A stretch of DNA of 64,000 bases from Microbacterium sp. LWO12-1.2 (lineage in GTDB: Bacteria; Actinomycetota; Actinomycetes; Actinomycetales; Microbacteriaceae), in assembly GCF_040675875.1 (NCBI RefSeq), contig NZ_JBEGII010000001.1, positions 3,844,001 to 3,908,000 of the forward strand, given 5' to 3'. The translations under genes and the position numbers were made by a program. Below the pieces are notes generated by a model. It was not told the origin of the DNA. It searched no databases and worked only from the letters and a program-made list of their open reading frames with translations. Positions 28,522 to 36,781 of the stretch are shown here, one piece after another (positions within the stretch are counted from its first letter, which is position 1; every line of letters begins with the position of its first letter).

Positions 28522-29670
28522 GTGACAGATGACACGCGTGCGCCATACCTGCTCGTCCATGCGGGGTGGGAGCTGTTCGGCTCCGACCGGATGCTCTTGG
28601 AGAGCGCGATCGGGCTGAAGGAAGCGGGCGAGCGCGTGGTCGTGGCTCTGCCGGAGAACGGCCCCCTGGTCTCGGCTCTCCACCGTGCCGGCGCCGAGGT
28701 GCTGCTGCCACCGACGTTCGCGTTGCGGAAGTCTGCGCTGCGCCCTCGGAACTGGCTGCGAACCGCACGTGACGCCATCCGGGGCACTGTCGCTGCCGTC
28801 ACCATCGTCCGCCGGCTCCGTCCTCGAGCCATCTACGTCAGCACGATCGTGCTGCCCGTGTGGCCGCTGATCGGCAGGCTCCTGAGGGTGCCGACGGTGA
28901 CCCACGTCCATGAAGCCGAGGGCGGCGCACCACGCCTGGTCAACATCCTCCTGTACGCGCCGCACCTCGCCTCACATCGACTGATCGTGAACAGCGCGTT
29001 CACGCTGCGCACGGTCGGGGAGAGCATTCCCGCGCTCGCCGGCCGCGCCACTGTGATCCCGAACGGCGTCGCCTCGCCCGACGAGACGCCGGCGCCACGT
29101 GCGCAGCTCGACGGGCTCCGGGTGGTCTACGTCGGGCGCATGTCGCACCGCAAGGGCCCCGACGTCGCTGTCGAGGCCGTCGGGCTGCTCAACGCCCGCG
29201 GGATCGATGCGGATCTTCATCTGATCGGTGCCGTCTTCGCAGGGAACGAGGCCTTCGAGGAGAAGCTGACCCAGCGCATCGACGAGCTGTCGCTGACCGA
29301 TCGGGTGACGCATCATGGTTTTCGATCCGACATCTGGCCGGTGCTGTCCGCCGCGGACGTGGTCGTCGTGCCCTCACGCCAGGATGAGTCCTTCGGCAAC
29401 ACCGCGGTCGAGGGGATCCTTGCGGCGCGCCCTGTGGTCGCGAGCGACATCGCCGGCCTGCGCGAGGCAGTCGGTGAATACGACTCGGCCGTCTTCGTCG
29501 CCCCGGGCGATCCGGAGGAGCTGGCCGCGGCCCTCGCACGCATCATCTCGGACTGGCCGTCGTTCGTCGCGAGCGCGCAGACGGATCGATCCGACGCGCT
29601 CGCTCGCTTCGCCCCGGCGGCGTATCGGGGCGCAGTCGCTGCGCTGATGCAGGGGCTCGCGCGGGACTGA
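28522..29670 (+). CDS. family 4 glycosyltransferase
   Basis: A 382-residue GT-B enzyme starting at GTG 28522; CACAAT six bases upstream could be a -10 box of a leaderless transcript. The C-terminal half has VVYVGRMSHRKGPDVAVEA (donor-binding start of GT4), HGFRSDIWPVLSAADVVVVPS and the E-x7-E motif ESFGNTAVEGI. It transfers a sugar from a nucleotide donor, with retention of configuration in this family. Acceptor and donor are unknown. Confidence 0.88.
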   Translation: MTDDTRAPYLLVHAGWELFGSDRMLLESAIGLKEAGERVVVALPENGPLVSALHRAGAEVLLPPTFALRKSALRPRNWLRTARDAIRGTVAAVTIVRRLRPRAIYVSTIVLPVWPLIGRLLRVPTVTHVHEAEGGAPRLVNILLYAPHLASHRLIVNSAFTLRTVGESIPALAGRATVIPNGVASPDETPAPRAQLDGLRVVYVGRMSHRKGPDVAVEAVGLLNARGIDADLHLIGAVFAGNEAFEEKLTQRIDELSLTDRVTHHGFRSDIWPVLSAADVVVVPSRQDESFGNTAVEGILAARPVVASDIAGLREAVGEYDSAVFVAPGDPEELAAALARIISDWPSFVASAQTDRSDALARFAPAAYRGAVAALMQGLARD

Positions 29671-29684
29671 CAGCGGAGCGGCTC

Positions 29685-30413
29685 TCAGATCGCCTTCGTC
29701 TTCTTGGTCTTCTTCGCCGTCTTGTCCTTCGGCGTCTTGTCCTTCGTCGCGGGCCGCGGCGACGGTGTGGTCGGAGCCGTCAGGAACTCGATGGCCCGAC
29801 GGTGGAGCTGCTCGACGTCGGCGACGGTCGACGCCAGCATGGCGTGGTGTCGGCGTGCGGATCCGTGGTGCGCATCCGGGATGTCGTACGGATTGCGCCG
29901 GCGCTTTCCCCACAGTGTCCGCCGTGCCACCGGAGGGGCGATGAAACCGCGTCGCGCATGCAGCACTTCCGCATAGAGCTCGAGGCCGCGCGCTTCGACG
30001 GCCGACGAGGCGAACTCCGCCATCAGCTCGAACTCCTGCGGCTGCACCGGCTCCTTGCCGAGGTAGACCGCCTCGCGAAGCGTGAAGGTGCGCGATCGCA
30101 CTTCGGGGGCCAACGCTGCGACCGCGGAACGCTCGGCTCGACTCGCGGTGAGGATCAGATCGGCGCCTCGCAGGTCATCGGCAGTGATGCTCCGAGGGCG
30201 GTGCATGCTGGTGAGCGCCGTCACGTCGGAGCCGCCCGCCGCCGCAATGAGCGACGCGGATACCGGGCACATCTCGAGCGCGCCGGCACCCACTTTGGTG
30301 CCCGCGCTGGAGATCTCCCAGCCGTCCGAGCCGCTCAAGGCGCGCATCACTCCTTCCATCAGAGGGGAGCGGCAGACATTGGCTTCGCAGACGAAGATCA
30401 GTCTGTGCGTCAC
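29685..30413 (-). CDS. low-molecular-weight protein tyrosine phosphatase with lysine-rich tail
   Basis: A 242-residue protein. The P-loop C9-EANVC-R15-S starts the catalytic domain, and an aspartate in NPYDIPDAHHG is the likely general acid, so it should dephosphorylate the BY-kinase encoded just upstream on the opposite strand. It is longer than the usual 150-190 residues, ending in about 25 residues rich in lysine and threonine (KDKTPKDKTAKKTKKTK). The tail could bind membrane, nucleic acid or the polymer. It is convergent with the GT4 gene. Confidence 0.88.
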   Translation of the reverse strand: MTHRLIFVCEANVCRSPLMEGVMRALSGSDGWEISSAGTKVGAGALEMCPVSASLIAAAGGSDVTALTSMHRPRSITADDLRGADLILTASRAERSAVAALAPEVRSRTFTLREAVYLGKEPVQPQEFELMAEFASSAVEARGLELYAEVLHARRGFIAPPVARRTLWGKRRRNPYDIPDAHHGSARRHHAMLASTVADVEQLHRRAIEFLTAPTTPSPRPATKDKTPKDKTAKKTKKTKAI

Positions 30414-30466
30414 GTGCGTCCCCCATCATGGAACCGTCGACTCCGGCCCGATCTACCAAGATAGGC

Positions 30467-30533
30467 GATAATGAGCCGATGGCGAATCGCGAGACGACGC
30501 GTCGCACATTGTGTCGAGGGGATACGGGGACAC
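30467..30533 (+). promoter_or_regulatory. promoter and leader of the BY-kinase gene
   Basis: A GATAAT -10 box at 30467-30472 lies six bases before ATG 30479. The predicted leaderless transcript would open a 22-codon ORF (30479-30547) that overlaps the BY-kinase start in another frame. TGTGTC (30510-30515) and GACACA (30529-30534) can pair around a loop containing GAGGGG, which is the likely ribosome-binding site. Confidence 0.4.
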
Positions 30534-31919
30534 ATGACTTTGCATGACTACATCCAGTCGCTGAAGAGCCACTGGATCGTGATCGTCCTCCTTGCCATGG
30601 TCGGAGGAGGCTCTGCGTACGCGTACTCGCAGTTCGTCGATCCCGAGTACAGGGCCGCCGCGCAGGTCATGGTCATCGCGACCCGGGGTGACAACACGAG
30701 CGAGCTCCTGCAGGGGTCGAACTACGTGCAGAGCCTGGTGCAGACCTACACGATCCTGGTGACGTCGCCCACCGTCCTGGACCCGGTCATCGACGACCTG
30801 GGGCTCGACGAGACGCCCAACCGCCTCGCGCGACGGGTCGATGTGAACGTTCCCTTGAACACCGTCGTGATCGAGATCGGCGTCACCGACGCCGATGGCG
30901 AGAGCGCGCACAACACGGCCAATGCGATAGCCAAGGAACTCGCCAACGCGGTGCGCAACGTCTCGCCGGTGAGCGCCGAGGGCGAGCCCGCCGTGCGCAT
31001 CGAGACGATCTCTCCCGCTCGTGTTCCGACAGTGCCGGTGTCGCCGAACACACGCAACAACGTCATCGTCGGAGCGGCAGCGGGTCTCTTCGCCGGCGTC
31101 GTCTTCGCCGTGCTCCGCAGGCGCCTCGCCACCCGTCTCACCAGCGCTCGGTCGCTCAGCGAAGTCACCGAGGTCGCACTCCTGGGCGAGATCCCGGAGG
31201 CATCGGACAATCAGACGATCGCCCGAGTGATCCGATCGCAGCCGGATGGCCGAGTCGCTGAGGCGATGCGGCAGGTGGCCGCGAGCCTCAAGTTCGTCGA
31301 CGTCGACAAGAGTCGGCGCGTCATCCTCGTCACCTCGTGCTCCGCTCAGGAAGGCAAGTCCTCGGTCAGTCTCGGGCTCGCGCTCACGCTCGCCGAAGGC
31401 GGCCGGTCCGTACTCTTCATCGAAGCCGATCTCCGTCGGCCGAGCACCGCCAGGTATACCCAGCTCGAAGGCGCTGTCGGCCTGACCACGGTGCTCATCG
31501 GCGATGTCGAACTCGCCGAAGCAGTTCAGGAGTGGGGGCGCCCGGGTCTCGACATCCTGACGGCCGGTGCGCAGCCGCCCAACCCCGGTCAGTTGCTCTC
31601 GAGCGGCGGGCTTCAGCGCGTCGTCGAAGCTGCGCGTGAGTCCTACGACTACGTCATCATCGACACCGCTCCGGTGCTCTCGGTGAGCGACGCCCTGTGG
31701 TTGTCGACGATGGCGGACGGCACGCTGTTCGTCGTACGGGCGAACCGCACCAAGGGTGCCGACCTCAGCCGTGCGCTCAGCTCGTTGGAGTCCACCAGAA
31801 CCCCGGTGCTCGGCATCGTGTTCAACGGGGTCAAGGGCGCCGCGAAGAGCCCGTATTACAGCGACGAGCGCGCCAAGGGCCTTCGCCCGCGGTTCCGCCT
31901 GCGCGGCTCGCGCGGATAG
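30534..31919 (+). CDS. Wzz-type chain-length regulator fused to BY-kinase (tyrosine kinase)
   Basis: A 461-residue protein from ATG 30534. Membrane helices at 14-33 and 175-195 flank an extracytoplasmic Wzz domain. The cytosolic kinase has Walker A SCSAQEGKSS (Lys275), Walker A' VLFIEADLRRPS (293-304) and Walker B YVIIDTAPV (373-381). It controls chain length and export of the polysaccharide by autophosphorylation cycles. The C-terminus has only YY at 441-442, with no cluster of four or more tyrosines usual in this family. An in-frame ATG at 30471 would give an unlikely basic extension. Confidence 0.9.
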   Translation: MTLHDYIQSLKSHWIVIVLLAMVGGGSAYAYSQFVDPEYRAAAQVMVIATRGDNTSELLQGSNYVQSLVQTYTILVTSPTVLDPVIDDLGLDETPNRLARRVDVNVPLNTVVIEIGVTDADGESAHNTANAIAKELANAVRNVSPVSAEGEPAVRIETISPARVPTVPVSPNTRNNVIVGAAAGLFAGVVFAVLRRRLATRLTSARSLSEVTEVALLGEIPEASDNQTIARVIRSQPDGRVAEAMRQVAASLKFVDVDKSRRVILVTSCSAQEGKSSVSLGLALTLAEGGRSVLFIEADLRRPSTARYTQLEGAVGLTTVLIGDVELAEAVQEWGRPGLDILTAGAQPPNPGQLLSSGGLQRVVEAARESYDYVIIDTAPVLSVSDALWLSTMADGTLFVVRANRTKGADLSRALSSLESTRTPVLGIVFNGVKGAAKSPYYSDERAKGLRPRFRLRGSRG

Positions 31920-31924
31920 GTGTC

Positions 31925-33259
31925 ATGAACTCCCTCCTCGCCCTCGGTGCGCGTGCGCTGACGATGGTGATCTCGCTGGTATGCGGCGTGATCACGACGC
32001 GGATGATCCTCGGAGAGACGGACATCCAGCACTATGCGCTCTACTCGTTGCTGATCACGATCCCGTCCCTGCTGACGTTCACGGACCTGGGCAGCGGTGC
32101 GGTCCTCGTGAACGCCGTCGCGACCAGCGACGACATCCGAACAGATCGCAAGCTGCGTCTGCAGATCACTTCGGTGGGTCGGGTCCTGCTGATGTTCGCC
32201 ACAGGGCTCATGGTCATCAACACGGTGCTGCTCGTGACGGGCGGGTGGCGCGCACTCTTCGGCGATGCGGGGGCGATCCCCGGGGCCGCGCTCGCCGCGT
32301 TCCTGTGCATCACCCTGTTCAGCTTGTCGATCACGCTGGGCGTCTGGTTCCGTATTCTCCTCGGCCAGCGACGCAACCATCTCGTGATCCTCGTGCAGGG
32401 CATGATCTCTCCGGTGACACTGGGTGGCGTCTGGCTCATGCTCACGTTCGGTGGACGGAGCTTCGATTCGTATCTGGCCATCGCCTCCTACGGTGCATCG
32501 CTCTTCTCCGCGATCGTCGGCTTCCTCCTGGTCGCGCGTTCCACCGCGCCGCTGATCCCGGACTCGATGAAGATGGTGCTGCGCTGGCGCAGCGTGCGCG
32601 GGGTCCGCGTGATGGATGTCGGGTGGCCCATGCTCGCCCAGATGGTGACGTACCCGATCGCGGTCGGCTCGCAGCGCTACGTGCTCGCGCAGTTCGGCAC
32701 CCCGGTCGATGTCGCCGAGTACGGGGTGGCCGGTCAGGTGTTCTTCGCGCTGAACGGCCTCGTGATGGCGGCCGGCGTCGCGCTGTGGCCGCAGTTCGCG
32801 CGTCTGCGGCACAAAGGTGAGCTGCGACGCGGTCCGTACCTGCTGTCGATGATCTTCGCCGGTGCCATCGCCGCAGCCACCTTCATGGTGTGGTTCGTGG
32901 CGCCGTGGCTGTTCGAGTTCATCACACAGGGTGAGCTCGAGGTGCGCACCCTCACGATCCTCGCCTTCGGCTGCATGATCATGCTCACGGCGGCCGTGTA
33001 CCCGTTGGGCATGTTCATCATGGACAAGCCGGGCATCCGCTTCCAGGTCATCCCGACGCTCGCGATGGCAGCGGTCAGCATCATCCTGTCCGTCGTGCTG
33101 ACACCGCTGATCGGCATCGTCGGGCCGCTGATCGGCGTGTCGTTCGCTTTGATCGTGTGCCAGATCATCCCTTACTCGATCTACATCCACCGGCATCGAG
33201 AGCGTCTGCTCGGCGCCCAGGGCGAGCCGAAGACCGACGAGCCGGCGGAGGTCGGCTAG
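31925..33259 (+). CDS. Wzx-like polysaccharide flippase
   Basis: A 444-residue protein with about twelve to fourteen membrane helices, of the polysaccharide-transport (MOP/PST) type; no enzymatic motif. It starts five bases after the BY-kinase stop and should be co-transcribed. It would move lipid-linked repeat units across the membrane to the polymerase at 19.4-20.7 kb. Its stop codon TAG lies inside the GCTAGC target of the IS481 element, and the coding sequence is intact. Confidence 0.87.
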   Translation: MNSLLALGARALTMVISLVCGVITTRMILGETDIQHYALYSLLITIPSLLTFTDLGSGAVLVNAVATSDDIRTDRKLRLQITSVGRVLLMFATGLMVINTVLLVTGGWRALFGDAGAIPGAALAAFLCITLFSLSITLGVWFRILLGQRRNHLVILVQGMISPVTLGGVWLMLTFGGRSFDSYLAIASYGASLFSAIVGFLLVARSTAPLIPDSMKMVLRWRSVRGVRVMDVGWPMLAQMVTYPIAVGSQRYVLAQFGTPVDVAEYGVAGQVFFALNGLVMAAGVALWPQFARLRHKGELRRGPYLLSMIFAGAIAAATFMVWFVAPWLFEFITQGELEVRTLTILAFGCMIMLTAAVYPLGMFIMDKPGIRFQVIPTLAMAAVSIILSVVLTPLIGIVGPLIGVSFALIVCQIIPYSIYIHRHRERLLGAQGEPKTDEPAEVG

Positions 33260-34251
33260 CTGTGATGTCCAGGCAGGTTGTTGAGCCTGCTGATGGGTGC
33301 GGCTCCGATGGCGGAGTGGCGCCTGTGATGATTGTAGAAGTGCATCCAGGCGGGTAATGCTGCTCGCCGTTCGGTCTCTGATTCGTAGAAGCGTGCGTAT
33401 GCCCAGCCGTCGGCGAGGGTGCGGTGGAACCGCTCGATCTTCCCGTTCGTTTGCGGACGGTAGGGGCGGGTTCGTTTGTGGCGGATGCTGAGCTCTGCGC
33501 AGGCGTCGGCCCAGGCGTGTGAGCGGTAGGCGGAGCCGTTGTCAGAGAGCACGCGCTCGACGGTGACGCCGCGCTCGTCGAACCAAGCGATAGCGCGGCG
33601 TAGGACGTCGATCGCGGTGGCTGCCTTCTCGTCAGAGCAGATCTCTGCGTAGGCGACGCGGGAGTGATCATCGATCACGGTGTTCAGAAACGCGGTGCCG
33701 ATGAGTGGGCGGTATTCACGGCCTCGCTGGCCGGTCTTCTGCGCCTGCGTGCGCGCGTTGATCTTGCTCTGCTTGCGGGTGAGAAACTTGTGCCCGCCGC
33801 CATCGGGGATGTTGCCGAACTTGGTCACGTCGACGTGGATCATCGACCCGGGGTAATCGTGTTCGTAGCGGCGGATCGGCTCCCCGGTGACCCGGTCGAT
33901 GCGGCTGAGCCTGTTGATGCGACACCGCACCAACACGGCATGAACAGTCGAAGCCGGGAGACCGAGCTCGCCGGCGATCTGCGCGGGTCCGAGCCGGCGC
34001 CGCCACCGCAACTGCACGATTCGTTTGACCGTTTCCGGCGCCGTCTTCGTGGGCATTGCGCGTGGACGGCTGGACCGATCACTCATCCCGGCGACGCCTT
34101 CAGCACGATACCGGGCAGCCCATTTGCGGGCCGTGACGGGCGAGACCATGAACATCTTCGCCGCGACCACCGCCGTCCACCGGTCATCGACAATCAGCCG
34201 AGCCAACCGAAGGCGAGCACGAGGAGTGAGAGCAGCGTTAGCGTGGGACAC
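33256..34251 (-). CDS. IS481-family transposase
   Basis: A 331-residue DDE transposase. The start is GTG 34251, with AGGAGG seven bases upstream; an upstream ATG (34314) adds 21 residues. An N-terminal helix-turn-helix region (ARKWAARYRAEGVAGMSDRS) is followed by the DDE core: D in MIHVDVTKF, D in VIDDHSRVAY, and E in RPYRPQTNGKIERFH. The frame runs through the left terminal repeat, and its last codon and TAG stop come partly or wholly from the duplicated GCTAGC target. The gene looks intact and potentially active. Confidence 0.93.
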   Translation of the reverse strand: MSHANAALTPRARLRLARLIVDDRWTAVVAAKMFMVSPVTARKWAARYRAEGVAGMSDRSSRPRAMPTKTAPETVKRIVQLRWRRRLGPAQIAGELGLPASTVHAVLVRCRINRLSRIDRVTGEPIRRYEHDYPGSMIHVDVTKFGNIPDGGGHKFLTRKQSKINARTQAQKTGQRGREYRPLIGTAFLNTVIDDHSRVAYAEICSDEKAATAIDVLRRAIAWFDERGVTVERVLSDNGSAYRSHAWADACAELSIRHKRTRPYRPQTNGKIERFHRTLADGWAYARFYESETERRAALPAWMHFYNHHRRHSAIGAAPISRLNNLPGHHS

Positions 34252-34364
34252 GAAGGCCTCCTGTTGTGAGAAGCGGTTCCTAGACAGCTCCACTCCACAA
34301 CGGGAGGCCTTCACTCATCAACAGATCAACCGCGATTCACGCAACAACGTCCCTGGACATCACA
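33261..34364 (-). mobile_element. IS481-family insertion sequence, 1104 bp
   Basis: The element begins TGTGATGTCCAGG at 33261 and ends with its inverted copy at 34364. The terminal repeats run to 23 bp with two mismatches (33261-33283 and 34342-34364). Flanking copies of GCTAGC (33255-33260 and 34365-34370) form a 6-bp target duplication matching the NCTAGN preference known for IS481. It carries one transposase gene and nothing else, with no decay. Confidence 0.93.
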
Positions 34365-34365
34365 G

Positions 34366-35553
34366 CTAGCCGGGCCAGTCGGTTTCCGCGCGTCGAGCAC
34401 GGCGCGCGGTGGAGTGGATCGATCCGCCGGCGGCGATGCGGATCGCCAGATCCTCATAGGCCGTGGTCACGTCGTCCCAGGAGAACGCCTCGGCCGCACG
34501 CTGACGCACGGATGCCGCGGCGTCCGCCACGGCGCCACCGTCGGATTCCGTCACGTCGAGTGCCCTGGCGACGTCGGCTGGGCCTGTGAAGAACCATCCC
34601 TGCCCGTCGAGGACTTCGCGGTTGAAGACGACGTCGAAGGCGATGACGGCGGTGCCCGCTCCCATCGCGCGCAGCAGCGAGGGGTTCGTCCCGCCCACCG
34701 AATGCCCGTGCAGGTACGTGTAGGCGTGGTGGTAGAGCGCGTCGAGCAGGCCCTGGTCGTAGACACCGCCGAGCAGGCGGATGCGCGGGTCGGCCGCGGC
34801 GATCCGGTCGATCTCCGCGGTGTACTCGGCGGCATAGGGGGCGGAGCCGACGACCACGAGGGGCTTCGTCGCCCCGGAAGCCGCATACCCCTCGACGATC
34901 TCGCGCACATGATTCTCGGGTTCGAAGCGTGCGACGACCAGGTGATAGCCGCCCGGCTCGAGGCCCAAAGCGGTGATGCCGTCCGTCGGCGCCTCGTCGA
35001 GCAGCGGAGCGCCGTAGCGGATGAGCTCGCTGTCGACGCCGTACTGATGGTCGTAGTAGTCGGCGATGCCCGGCGCGTCGGCGATGATCGCATCCGCTGT
35101 GCGCACCCCGAAGGTCTCTGCCCAACGGTAGTAGGCCTTCCCGCGTGATCCCCACTTCGAGCGGCGCCACTCCAGGCCGTCCATGTGCAGTGCCACCGGA
35201 ATACGGCGAGCGCGCAGCAGCGGCAGGAAGGGCGAGTTCGCCGCGTTGAACACGAAGGCGGCATCCGGGCGCCCCTTCGTGACGGAGTGCAAGGTCGACA
35301 GCGCCGTGTGGCTCAACGTCTCGAGCGCCTTCTGCCGCACCGCGGGAAGCGTGACACGGCGCATGCCCAGGTAGCTGTCACCCACCGTTCCCGCGTCGCG
35401 CCCGTAGACGAGAACACGGTGACCGCGCTCGACGAGACGACGGCCGACTTCTTCCACGGCGGTCTCGAACCCGCCGTAGGACGCGGGGATCCCCCGCGTT
35501 CCGATGAGGGCGATTCGCAGCGGTGGCGTCGAGGTTGTCGAATCGGAGCGCAT
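34366..35553 (-). CDS. DUF1972-type rhamnosyl/family 4 glycosyltransferase
   Basis: A 395-residue GT-B enzyme from the ATG ending at 35553. The start segment IALIGTRGIPASYGGFETAVEE is the hallmark of DUF1972-domain transferases (WsaF/RfbF-like rhamnosyl- and galactosyltransferases). The GT4 half contains VVARFEPENHV, YLHGHSVGGTNPSLLRAMGAG. It plausibly uses the dTDP-rhamnose made in this locus. Its stop codon shares GCTAGC with that of the flippase; before IS insertion the two genes ended on the same palindrome. Confidence 0.88.
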   Translation of the reverse strand: MRSDSTTSTPPLRIALIGTRGIPASYGGFETAVEEVGRRLVERGHRVLVYGRDAGTVGDSYLGMRRVTLPAVRQKALETLSHTALSTLHSVTKGRPDAAFVFNAANSPFLPLLRARRIPVALHMDGLEWRRSKWGSRGKAYYRWAETFGVRTADAIIADAPGIADYYDHQYGVDSELIRYGAPLLDEAPTDGITALGLEPGGYHLVVARFEPENHVREIVEGYAASGATKPLVVVGSAPYAAEYTAEIDRIAAADPRIRLLGGVYDQGLLDALYHHAYTYLHGHSVGGTNPSLLRAMGAGTAVIAFDVVFNREVLDGQGWFFTGPADVARALDVTESDGGAVADAAASVRQRAAEAFSWDDVTTAYEDLAIRIAAGGSIHSTARRARRAETDWPG

Positions 35554-35601
35554 CGCATCAGTATGCCCGAGCGACGCGTCGGGGACACGGAGGGCTCCCG
35601 C

Positions 35602-35613
35602 TATCCTGGGGCG
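35602..35613 (+). promoter_or_regulatory. leaderless promoter of the glycosyltransferase at 35614
   Basis: TATCCT at 35602-35607 is followed by six bases and the GTG start, the standard spacing of a leaderless actinobacterial mRNA. The 60-bp divergent gap also holds a possible CATACT -10 box on the other strand, six bases before the ATG at 35553. Confidence 0.6.
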
Positions 35614-36636
35614 GTGTCCACACGCCACGCTGCCGATCGTCCCCTGACATGGGGGTTCCCTGCTGAGCAGTCCGTGAGCGGATGGGAGGAGCGGCACGAT
35701 CGCGGTGAGGTCCCCAGCATCTGGCCATACGGACTCGACGGACTGCGCGCGTTCGCGCCGGTGTCCGTCGTCGATCTCCCGGTGCCCGGGCGTCTGGCCC
35801 GGCTGCGCGCCCGTGCCGGCGTCGGACCTCGGAAGCACACGGGGACCGCGTTCACATGGGACGAGAACGCGGCCTTCCGACTGCAGGTCGCCAGGCCGCA
35901 TGAGCGATTCATCTCGGGGGTGATCTGGCTGACGGACATGGTCGAGCGCGGCACGGTCCCCGCCCGACTGATCGACGTTCTGCGCGAGGCGGAAGCCCTG
36001 TGGGTGCTCAGCGAGGCGCAGGTCGATCCGTTGCGGACGCTGCTCGGCGCCGACGGTCCCCGCGTCGTGGCGGTTCCCTTCGGAGTCGATGCCGAGTTCT
36101 TCTCCCCCCGCCCGTATCCGTCTCGGCCTCGCATCGTGAGCATCGGCAACGACCGTGATCGCGACCCGCAGACGCTGTTCCGGGCGTTCTCGCGTGTGCT
36201 CGCCGCGCGACCCGATACAGAGATCGTCGTGCAGACCTCGGCGGAGGGCGCGCCGGATGGTGTGCAGGTCGCGCAGCGGATGTCGCACGGGGAGCTGCAC
36301 GAGCTCTATGCGACCGCAAGTGTCGTGGCGACCGCGACCAGGCCCAACCTGCATGTGTCGGGGATGACGGTCACTCTGGAGGCGCTCGCCACCGGAAGGC
36401 CCGTCGTGAACACCGGGACGCCGGGGATGTCGCAATACGTCGATGAGGGTCTCACCGGTCATCTGGTGCCCGTCGGGGATGCCGACGCCATGGCCGACCG
36501 GCTGATCGCTCTGCTGGACGACCCCGCAGGTGCCGCCACGATGGGGGAGCAGGGGCGTCGTACCGTCGAAACGAGCTTCACCACGCAGGAGATGTGCGCG
36601 CACCTTGCCACCCTCCTGCTCCCTGCCGTGGAGTGA
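35614..36636 (+). CDS. GT4-like glycosyltransferase
   Basis: A 340-residue protein from GTG 35614, supported by the leaderless promoter spacing; an ATG at 35563 would be upstream of that promoter. The N-terminal half is short. The C-terminal half has IVSIGNDRDRDPQTLFRAF, ATRPNLHVSGMTVTLEALATGRPVV (donor site) and GHLVPVGDADAMADR, as in family 4. Donor and acceptor are unknown. It is divergent from the DUF1972-type gene. Confidence 0.83.
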   Translation: MSTRHAADRPLTWGFPAEQSVSGWEERHDRGEVPSIWPYGLDGLRAFAPVSVVDLPVPGRLARLRARAGVGPRKHTGTAFTWDENAAFRLQVARPHERFISGVIWLTDMVERGTVPARLIDVLREAEALWVLSEAQVDPLRTLLGADGPRVVAVPFGVDAEFFSPRPYPSRPRIVSIGNDRDRDPQTLFRAFSRVLAARPDTEIVVQTSAEGAPDGVQVAQRMSHGELHELYATASVVATATRPNLHVSGMTVTLEALATGRPVVNTGTPGMSQYVDEGLTGHLVPVGDADAMADRLIALLDDPAGAATMGEQGRRTVETSFTTQEMCAHLATLLLPAVE

Positions 36637-36694
36637 CACGCATCACAGGCGAGATCACCCTCAGATAGGAGTGGCGCGCTTCGACCGAGTGCGC

Positions 36695-36781
36695 TATTGT
36701 TGGCGCGGATGCGTCTATGGGGGACGCGGGGGAATCCAATTCTGCTTGCCGTTTCTTCGGCAGTGCCTATGGGGAGGCGCT
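36695..36781 (+). promoter_or_regulatory. promoter and GGGG-loop leader of the large exported protein
   Basis: A TATTGT -10 box (36695-36700) precedes ATGCGTCTATGGGGGACG at 36709, which matches the transcript start of the cytidylyltransferase gene at 14 of 18 bases. GCGTC (36711-36715) pairs with GACGC (36723-36727) around TATGGGG. AGTGCC (36762-36767) pairs with GGCGCT (36776-36781) around TATGGGGA, and this second hairpin holds the ribosome-binding site and ends at the ATG. Confidence 0.55.

Noticed and set aside
26217..28832. 871-codon ORF on the minus strand
   Set aside because: A shadow of the beta-helix gene: the translation is a low-complexity Arg/His/Val sequence and the region between is explained by the plus-strand gene.
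33256..34364. Composite transposon or genomic island boundary
   Set aside because: Only one IS copy is present and the genes on both sides were originally contiguous, so no cargo was carried in.
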